Of a DNA stretch of 16,804 bases, positions 6,719-11,554 are shown piece after piece. The position numbers and the translations under genes are program-made. This DNA is from DATKDU01 sp035512595 (lineage in GTDB: Bacteria > Planctomycetota > Planctomycetia > Pirellulales > Pirellulaceae), in contig DATKDU010000393.1 of the NCBI GenBank assembly GCA_035512595.1, positions 1 through 16,804 on the forward strand, given 5' to 3'. The notes under the pieces are model-generated. The model was not told where the DNA came from, ran no database searches, and saw only the letters and a list, made by a program, of their open reading frames with translations. The stretch's first letter is position 1; each line of letters begins with the position of its first letter.

Positions 6719-7567
6719 TCAGCCCAGTCCCAAGATCGCCAGACTATCCCGCTCAATCATCCGCTCGATCGCCTCCATGTTCAGCCTGGGAAAACTCGTC
6801 CCCTCGACCATCCGGTTGAGGTTTCGCAGGCCGTCGAGCGTGGCCTGGACGGTGGTGAACGGGTAGTCGGTGCCGAACAGGACCTTGTCCCACACGCCGT
6901 ATTCCTGCACCAGCATCAGGCTGTGGAAGAACTGGAACGGCCGGTAGTGCAGGGCGCTGATGTCGGCATAGACGTTCGGATGCTTGCGGATCGTGACGAC
7001 GCACTCCCCTTCGTACGGGTGCCCCAGGTGCGCCATGATGATCTTCACCTCGGGAAACCGCGTGGCGACGACGTCCAAATGCCGCGGGAGCGTGCATTCC
7101 AGCGGGGCCTGCGCGATGAACGTGGTGCCCGTGTGCAACAGCACCGGAAGGCGATGGTCGGTCGCGTACTGCCAAAGCGGATTGAGCCGCGGCTCGTCGG
7201 GGCGGAAGCCGGCATACATGGAGAGGAGCTTGATGCCGCGGAGGCCGAGCTCCTCGTGCCCGACTTTCAGCTCGCGCTCCCAGCCGGCTTGCGTCGGATC
7301 GACCGAGAGAAAGCCGATCAGCCGGTCAGGCGCCTGGGCGACGTATTTGGCGACGTAGACGTCATCGACCCACAGGCCGCTGAGCCGCGCCTTGCCGCCG
7401 AAGACGATCGTCTTGACGCCGGGAACGCTGGCCCGATCGTAATCCTCCAGCCGCACCGACAAATCGACTTCCATGCCGGCCTTGGCCCGCTTAGCCTGGC
7501 GGATGAAATCGGCGGAGAAGTCGGTCGGAAACTGCCAGGCGTGGGAATGGACGTCGATGATGGGCAT
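6719..7567 (-). CDS. Amidohydrolase-2 family (TIM-barrel) hydrolase, paralog 2
   Basis: A 282-aa protein with the full metal set of amidohydrolase family 2: H7 and H9 (IDVHSH), H145 (LLHTGTT), H180 (IMAHLGHPYE) and D234 (FGTDYP). It is paralogous to the hydrolase at 2384-3328, with matching blocks LGLRGIKLLSMY / LGFRGLKCSPIY and HPNVYADISALHYRP / HPNLYANISALHYRP. The ATG at 7567 is chosen because GAGGGAG lies 6 bases upstream; a TTG two codons earlier abuts that SD and is unlikely. The SD overlaps the left arm of a perfect 9-bp hairpin repeat (7576-7596), so folding of the repeat could hide the ribosome site. It lies downstream of and in the same direction as the DapA-type gene, separated by 136 bp of repeats. 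The likely reaction is hydrolysis or decarboxylation of a small carboxylate or lactone. Confidence 0.9.
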   Translation of the reverse strand: MPIIDVHSHAWQFPTDFSADFIRQAKRAKAGMEVDLSVRLEDYDRASVPGVKTIVFGGKARLSGLWVDDVYVAKYVAQAPDRLIGFLSVDPTQAGWERELKVGHEELGLRGIKLLSMYAGFRPDEPRLNPLWQYATDHRLPVLLHTGTTFIAQAPLECTLPRHLDVVATRFPEVKIIMAHLGHPYEGECVVTIRKHPNVYADISALHYRPFQFFHSLMLVQEYGVWDKVLFGTDYPFTTVQATLDGLRNLNRMVEGTSFPRLNMEAIERMIERDSLAILGLG

Positions 7568-7573
7568 AGCCAA

Positions 7574-7610
7574 CTCCCTCTCCCCGTGGGAGAGGGCTGG
7601 GGTGAGGGTG
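7574..7610. repeat. CCCTCTCCC hairpin repeat, copy 1
   Basis: CCCTCTCCC-CGT-GGGAGAGGG (7576-7596) is a perfect 9-bp stem, followed by CTGGGGTGAGGGTG. The same kind of element lies inverted at 7651-7698. I recall this CCCTCTCCC...GGTGAGGG type as a widely dispersed bacterial palindrome, which was not checked here. On the minus strand its left arm contributes the SD of the second amidohydrolase. Confidence 0.75.
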
Positions 7611-7650
7611 TCGATCGCGAGCCTATGTTACACAATCTCCGATCATAAAG

Positions 7651-7698
7651 ACCCTCACCCGGCCGCGGAGCGGCCACCCTCTCCCAGGGGGGAGAGGG
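7651..7698. repeat. CCCTCTCCC hairpin repeat, copy 2 (inverted) with nested GC stem
   Basis: ACCCTCACCC (7651-7660) is followed by GGCCGC-GGA-GCGGCC (7661-7675, on the minus strand a TCC triloop) and then CCCTCTCCC (7677-7685) pairing with GGGAGAGGG (7690-7698). It faces copy 1 across about 40 bp. The element ends five bases before the TAA of the DapA-type gene, so it may act as a 3' stabiliser or terminator for it. Confidence 0.7.
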
Positions 7699-7703
7699 TT
7701 TCG

Positions 7704-8621
7704 TTAGGCGCCAACCTCATCCTCCGCCGCCAGGATCGGTTTCACCAAAGCGATAATCTCCTGCTCCTCTGCCGCAGCGATCGGCCGCTGAGGCAGCCGC
7801 GCCGGTCCGAAGTCGCGGCCGGTCGCTTTCATGGCAACTTTCAGCATGCTGATGTTGTACGAGTCGCCCGCGCGGGCGCGGTAGTCCTCGATCGGCCGCA
7901 GGATCGCCTGGATGCGCATGGCTTCCGCAAAGTCGCCGCCCACCAGCGCCCGGTGCATGGCGAGCGTCAGCTTGGGACACAGGTTGCCGGCACCCGACGT
8001 GTAACCGATCGCTCCGGCCAGGTGAAAGTACGGTGCGTGCCGCTCGGCAGTGCCGCAGGAGACGACCGCCCGGCCGCCGAGTTTGGCGATGAGCTGCGCG
8101 GCCGCATCGAGGTTGTTCTCGCCGTATTTGATGCCGGCGAGCTTGCCGGCGATTCCCAGTTCTGCCAGCAGCGCGTCGCTGGGGACCAGGCCCTTCTTGT
8201 AGGTCAAAAGCGGCCGCGGCAATTCGCTGGCCAAAGCGGTCAGGTACTCCTTCATCCCCGCGTCACACAGATACGGATGAACCGGCGGCATCACAAGAAA
8301 ACCGTCCGCCCCCGCTTCGACCGCCCGCTTGCCGATCGCCAGTGCGTGACCGAGCCCATAGCCGACCGGCGCGATCACCGTCCCCTCAGGACCCGCGCCG
8401 GCTCTCGTTGCCGCCACGCACTCGACAATCTCATCGGCCGACAGCGAATGAAACTCACCGGTGCCCGCGGCGGGCAGGAAGACGCGAATGCCGGCTTTGG
8501 CGAGATCGCGGATGAACGCGGTCATGACGTCCGGGAGAATCCGCTTGCCGTCGGCCGACATCGGCGTGAGCGGCACAAGCTGGACGGTGTTCAAGCGGTC
8601 GGCATCGAGAGCGTGGGGCAT
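7704..8621 (-). CDS. DapA/KdgD-type (beta/alpha)8 lyase or dehydratase
   Basis: A 305-aa class I aldolase-superfamily protein of normal length. It shows the GTGEF phosphate/carboxylate loop (53-57, equivalent to GTTGE), a tyrosine in LLTYKKG (Y141) at the place of the catalytic Tyr, and the Schiff-base lysine in GIKYGE (K165). These place it in the N-acetylneuraminate lyase / dihydrodipicolinate synthase superfamily. The wording GTGEFHSLS leans towards 5-dehydro-4-deoxyglucarate dehydratase (KdgD)-like members, though the YKK motif differs from the usual YN(R/V/I) and the assignment stays at family level. Its role is probably aldol cleavage or dehydration of a keto acid, joining the neighbouring MLE-type enzyme, amidohydrolases and transporter. 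The ATG at 8621 has only a weak GGA upstream, with the multi-hairpin element starting ten bases further on. A housekeeping lysine role is unlikely but not excluded. Confidence 0.88.
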   Translation of the reverse strand: MPHALDADRLNTVQLVPLTPMSADGKRILPDVMTAFIRDLAKAGIRVFLPAAGTGEFHSLSADEIVECVAATRAGAGPEGTVIAPVGYGLGHALAIGKRAVEAGADGFLVMPPVHPYLCDAGMKEYLTALASELPRPLLTYKKGLVPSDALLAELGIAGKLAGIKYGENNLDAAAQLIAKLGGRAVVSCGTAERHAPYFHLAGAIGYTSGAGNLCPKLTLAMHRALVGGDFAEAMRIQAILRPIEDYRARAGDSYNISMLKVAMKATGRDFGPARLPQRPIAAAEEQEIIALVKPILAAEDEVGA

Positions 8622-8631
8622 GGCGCGGTCC

Positions 8632-8731
8632 GTAGGTGGGACAAGCTCGCCTTGGCGAGCGCCGGCCTACCGGAATGAATCACGCACCGTGGTGGGCCGG
8701 CGGCCGCCGAGGCGGCCTGGTCCCACCCCAC
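8632..8731. repeat. Multi-hairpin dispersed repeat, copy 2
   Basis: About 100 bp with the same plan as 13-117. The left half is GTAGGTGGGAC plus hairpin GCTCGCC-TT-GGCGAGC (8645-8660) and GCGCCGGCCTACC. The right half is GGTGGGCCGGCGG plus hairpin GGCCGCC-GA-GGCGGCC (8702-8717) and TGGTCCCACC. Two small hairpins are thus nested in one large imperfect inverted repeat. It sits directly upstream of the DapA-type start, so it lies in that gene's promoter/leader region. The remaining ~200 bp up to the HTH gene show no convincing ORF or promoter. Confidence 0.7.
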
Positions 8732-8934
8732 GCGGCTTGTGATGCGCAAAGCACGTCGGCGGGCTGGAATTCACCGCCCAGGATAGCCGCTGACGGCCAG
8801 TTTCGCCACTGCAAGCGAAGGGGCTTCCCTCGCTCGACGATTCGACGGCGTGCGGATGGTCGCTGCGTTGAGGCCGGTGACCCCCGCACCAATCCGCTCT
8901 TGCCGCCGCCAGGAAGCCGGTTATTTTGGAGCGT

Positions 8935-9177
8935 ATGAAGACCGTCGAGCACCTATTTGAAGAAACCGGCCTGGCGATCGAGGAGATCAGCGAGCGGAGC
9001 GGGCTGGAAGTGGCCCGCGTGGCGGCGATCGCCGAAGGCCGCTGGACCCCCAGCCCGCAGGAGCGGGAGCTGATTGCCGCGGCATTCGGCGTGGCGGTGG
9101 CGGATGTGAGTTGGGGTCACACCATGAACCCGCGGAACATTCGTTACCGGAGGCACGGGCTGAAGGAGAATTTTTGA
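8935..9177 (+). CDS. Small XRE-like helix-turn-helix protein
   Basis: An 80-aa protein. Residues ~12-36 (TGLAIEEISERSGLEVARVA then AIAEGRW) have the spacing of a Cro/XRE-type HTH. The segment ~40-60 (SPQERELIAAAFGV) resembles the closing helices of that fold. A short tail follows, GHTMNPRNIRYRRHGLKENF, basic in its middle. I recall closely similar short proteins with this tail as conserved in planctomycetes, unverified here. It is probably a DNA-binding regulator; the target is unknown. Start choice is open: the ATG at 8935 has GGAG only 3 bases before it, while an in-frame TTG at 8926 has AGGA 11 bases upstream and would add three residues (MER). It is convergent with the DUF7660 gene, with 15 bp between the stops. 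Confidence 0.78.
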   Translation: MKTVEHLFEETGLAIEEISERSGLEVARVAAIAEGRWTPSPQERELIAAAFGVAVADVSWGHTMNPRNIRYRRHGLKENF

Positions 9178-9192
9178 TGGGTTTGCCGGTCA

Positions 9193-9477
9193 CTATTCGA
9201 TAATCTTGCCGCACCAGAGAATTTCCGCGAACACCCGCCAACTTGGGTCCGAAATCGGCTGGTGGTACCGTCCCGGCTCGAAATAGTCCAGGGCTGCGTA
9301 CAAGAAGTCCTCGATGGTTCCATTCTTCCAATTGTGCGCCCCGTCTACTGAATAGGCCTTTGGATTGGCGCGCTCAATCTCGGCGGCCACTTCTCGTTCC
9401 TCCGCCAGCGCCCGGACGAACGCGATGAATGAGTCGCGGTCCGTAACACGCTCCAGTAGTTCCTCGGGTGTCGCCAT
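9193..9477 (-). CDS. DUF7660-like small protein
   Basis: A 94-aa soluble, acidic protein. The pattern DRDSFIAFVRALAEE (~13-27), then W-KN-x-TIEDFLYAALDYF (~50-66) and a C-terminal PSWRVFAEILWCGKIIE (~78-94), matches what I know of DUF7660, a domain of small proteins often encoded beside toxins or as free-standing genes. Function is not established; an immunity-like role is only a possibility, and no toxin gene is adjacent. The start at 9477 is chosen because AAGGA directly precedes it; the longer start at 9510 has no SD. It lies downstream of the PFOR operon in the same direction with a 66-bp gap and could be read through from it. Confidence 0.7.
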   Translation of the reverse strand: MATPEELLERVTDRDSFIAFVRALAEEREVAAEIERANPKAYSVDGAHNWKNGTIEDFLYAALDYFEPGRYHQPISDPSWRVFAEILWCGKIIE

Positions 9478-9543
9478 TAATCCTTCACAACTTCGGCGGG
9501 ACGGTGACATTGTGACAGAATAACTGGACCAGCGCCGCGACTG

Positions 9544-11457
9544 CTACGCGTGAACGATCAGCCCCGCCTTGGCCCCTTCCTTGAGGTTGTCGAGGCTGGT
9601 CTTGATGATCGTGCTGTCTTCCAGCTTGACGACGGCCGGCTCCAGCGACTCGATCACACCGGTGATCCAGGCGCTGCCGTCGTTGTACTTGATCCGCATG
9701 CCGACGGAAAAATCGCCGTTGGGCTTCGCGGCGGGCGCCGGTTTGGCGGCAGCAGCCTTGGCCGCGGCCGCGGTGGCAGTGGGCGCTGCCGGCTTGGCCG
9801 CCGCTTTTTTGCCGCGCACGCCGGCCAGATCCTGCAGCACGTGCCAGTTCTCCAGCCGGTCCTGCTTGGCATACAGGAGCGTCGGGCTGGGATTGCCGTC
9901 TTTGTCGAAGTGTTTTCCAAAGCGGCCTTCGCTGCGGCAGAAGTCTAGAAAATCGACTTGCTGTCCGGTCTTGGGATTGGTCCACCAGTCCTCGTTGACC
10001 GCGGGGTTCCCTTGGAGCGAAAGCCGCTCGGCAATCGTGTCCCCCTTGCGCGGATCGTAAATCAGCAGCGGGAATGCGCGGGTATCGACCGCCAGCCGCG
10101 CCTGGTCGGTGGCCATGTTATCGGCCACGCCGTGCTCGGGCTGGCATGTCGTATAGCAGCAGACGATGGCCGGACCGTCGAACTCCAGCGCGTCGAGCAC
10201 GCTGCGATAGAAGTGATTGACGTGGGCACAGGTCGTCTGCGCCACGAACGTCCGGGGGTGCATCATGGCGATCTGGGCGATCTCCTTGCGGCGCTCCTGC
10301 TTGCCGGAGATCGCTTTGCCGTGAACGCTCATCTTCGTGTTCTGGCCGGTGTAGCTCGACGTGCTGGCCTGGCCCCCCGTGTTGGAGTAAACCTGCGTGT
10401 CGAGCACAAAGACCTTGATGTTCATCCCGCTGGCGAACATGCGGGACAGCGACTGAAAGCCGATGTCGAACATGGCCCCGTCGCCGCCCAGGCACCACAG
10501 CGGCCGGTCCTGCCACCCCAGTTGGTCCCAGCGGCTGCGCACCCCCATGGCCATCGCCGGCGCGTTCTCGAACAGCGAGTTGGTCCACGGCACCAGGTAC
10601 GGGTTATACGGATAGGTCGAGGTATAAACCGTGTTGCAGCCGGTGGCGGCGATGATCCCCCACTGGTCGCCGTGCTTCGCCCCGGTGGCGGCACACATCA
10701 TCCGCAGCGCGGTCCCTTCGCCGCAGCCGGCGCAGGAGCCAGCGCCGCCGACGTAAACGTGCGTCTTCTCCTTGAGCATCATGTCGATCAGCAGGTTGTC
10801 GCTGACGTACTTTTCATTCGACGGTCCGAATTCCTTGAAGAATCTGTGGCTCTTGCGGACCGAGGTCATCACCTCCTCGGTCTTGGGAATCATCTTCAGC
10901 GCCAGGTCGTCGCAAACGGTGACGCACTCCGCGCAGCCCTTGCACTTGCTGGGGTCGATGATGATGTTGAACATCCCCCCTTCGCCCATTTTCTTTTGCG
11001 GCCCTTCGTAATACTTCCGCGTCTTGGCCCACTGAGCCTGGAACATCTCGCGGTCGGCCGGATCTTTGATCGTCTCCAGCTTCGCTTTGAATTCGCTCTC
11101 GCTCAAAACCTTGCCCAGGATGGCCGTATCGGGGCAGAGCGTCACGCAATCCATGCAGCCCGTGCAGTTGCTGGGGATGTACTCCGGCAGGTCGGGCGCG
11201 ATGTAGCTGAAATCCCGCAGCGTCGCCGTGCCGGCCGGGATCAGCGACCGGGAGACCGACAGATCGGCCGGCAGCGATTTTTCCGCGCTGCCGTCCTCAT
11301 ACGCCCGAATGATCCGGTCGTTGAAGTCGATGACGTTGAGCACCGGCAGTTCGACGGGCTTATAGGGTGCGTCAACCAGCGTGCCATACGAGCTGTTGTT
11401 GTAAGGATCACGCTCGTTGGCTTCGTTGAGCGAAGGCAACTTCGTTTCCACACTCAT
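9544..11457 (-). CDS. PFOR-type 2-oxoacid oxidoreductase, ferredoxin + TPP (beta) subunit
   Basis: A 637-aa second half of a split pyruvate:ferredoxin oxidoreductase-like enzyme (2-oxoacid + CoA to acyl-CoA + CO2 + reduced ferredoxin). Two ferredoxin-type [4Fe-4S] motifs are present: CTGCMDCVTLC (C98-C108) and CKGCAECVTVC (C172-C182). The TPP domain shows the proximal cluster cysteines C242/C245 (SCAGCGEG), C274 (GCNTVYTSTYPYNPY) and probably C410, and the diphosphate/Mg site GDGAMFDIG (325-333) with QVYSNTGGQAS (355-365). After the catalytic part comes an Ala/Pro/Lys-rich linker (~551-579) and a ~55-residue beta-rich domain (GMRIKYNDGSAWITGVIESL onward) not found in classical NifJ. The SD AGGAG lies 9 bases before the ATG. 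It follows the alpha gene after 97 bp containing two hairpins. The preferred 2-oxoacid (pyruvate or another) cannot be proved from sequence. Confidence 0.92.
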   Translation of the reverse strand: MSVETKLPSLNEANERDPYNNSSYGTLVDAPYKPVELPVLNVIDFNDRIIRAYEDGSAEKSLPADLSVSRSLIPAGTATLRDFSYIAPDLPEYIPSNCTGCMDCVTLCPDTAILGKVLSESEFKAKLETIKDPADREMFQAQWAKTRKYYEGPQKKMGEGGMFNIIIDPSKCKGCAECVTVCDDLALKMIPKTEEVMTSVRKSHRFFKEFGPSNEKYVSDNLLIDMMLKEKTHVYVGGAGSCAGCGEGTALRMMCAATGAKHGDQWGIIAATGCNTVYTSTYPYNPYLVPWTNSLFENAPAMAMGVRSRWDQLGWQDRPLWCLGGDGAMFDIGFQSLSRMFASGMNIKVFVLDTQVYSNTGGQASTSSYTGQNTKMSVHGKAISGKQERRKEIAQIAMMHPRTFVAQTTCAHVNHFYRSVLDALEFDGPAIVCCYTTCQPEHGVADNMATDQARLAVDTRAFPLLIYDPRKGDTIAERLSLQGNPAVNEDWWTNPKTGQQVDFLDFCRSEGRFGKHFDKDGNPSPTLLYAKQDRLENWHVLQDLAGVRGKKAAAKPAAPTATAAAAKAAAAKPAPAAKPNGDFSVGMRIKYNDGSAWITGVIESLEPAVVKLEDSTIIKTSLDNLKEGAKAGLIVHA

Positions 11458-11473
11458 CTCGGGTATCTCCTGT

Positions 11474-11490
11474 CGCGGCTTTCGGCCGCG
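11474..11490. other. Stem-loop just upstream of the PFOR beta SD
   Basis: CGCGGC-TTTCG-GCCGCG (6-bp perfect stem, 5-nt loop) ends a few bases before the AGGAG of the beta-subunit gene when read on the minus strand. It lies in the intercistronic region and could tune translation or mark an RNA processing site. No T-run follows, so it is not a terminator. Confidence 0.45.
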
Positions 11491-11528
11491 TTGAAACTCT
11501 TTATTGCATCGGTTATCGGCGACTCCAT

Positions 11529-11554
11529 CAGGGGGCTTACGCCCCCCGCTCGCC
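11529..11554. repeat. GGGGGC-TTAC-GCCCCC intergenic palindrome
   Basis: The stem GGGGGC (11531-11536), TTAC and GCCCCC (11541-11546) is followed by CGCTCGCC and ends directly at the TAA of the PFOR alpha gene. Read on the minus strand it is GGCGAGCG followed by the G/C palindrome with a GTAA loop. I believe this is another dispersed palindrome of this lineage (recollection). It lacks a T-run, so read-through into the beta gene is expected. Confidence 0.6.

Noticed and set aside
4780..8621. A sialic-acid pathway (NanM-like propeller, NanT-like importer, NanA-like lyase)
   Set aside because: The propeller motif is not specifically NanM-like, the importer looks ACS-type, the lyase active site is not clearly NanA, and no kinase, epimerase or deacetylase genes are present.
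8680..8952. A 90-codon minus-strand frame upstream of the HTH gene
   Set aside because: It covers part of the palindromic repeat and the HTH start, is Arg/Pro-rich, has no SD and shows no recognisable motif.
9193..9477. DUF7660 protein as the immunity half of a toxin system with the adjacent HTH gene
   Set aside because: The two genes are convergent, no toxin-like protein is present, and the HTH protein lacks antitoxin context.
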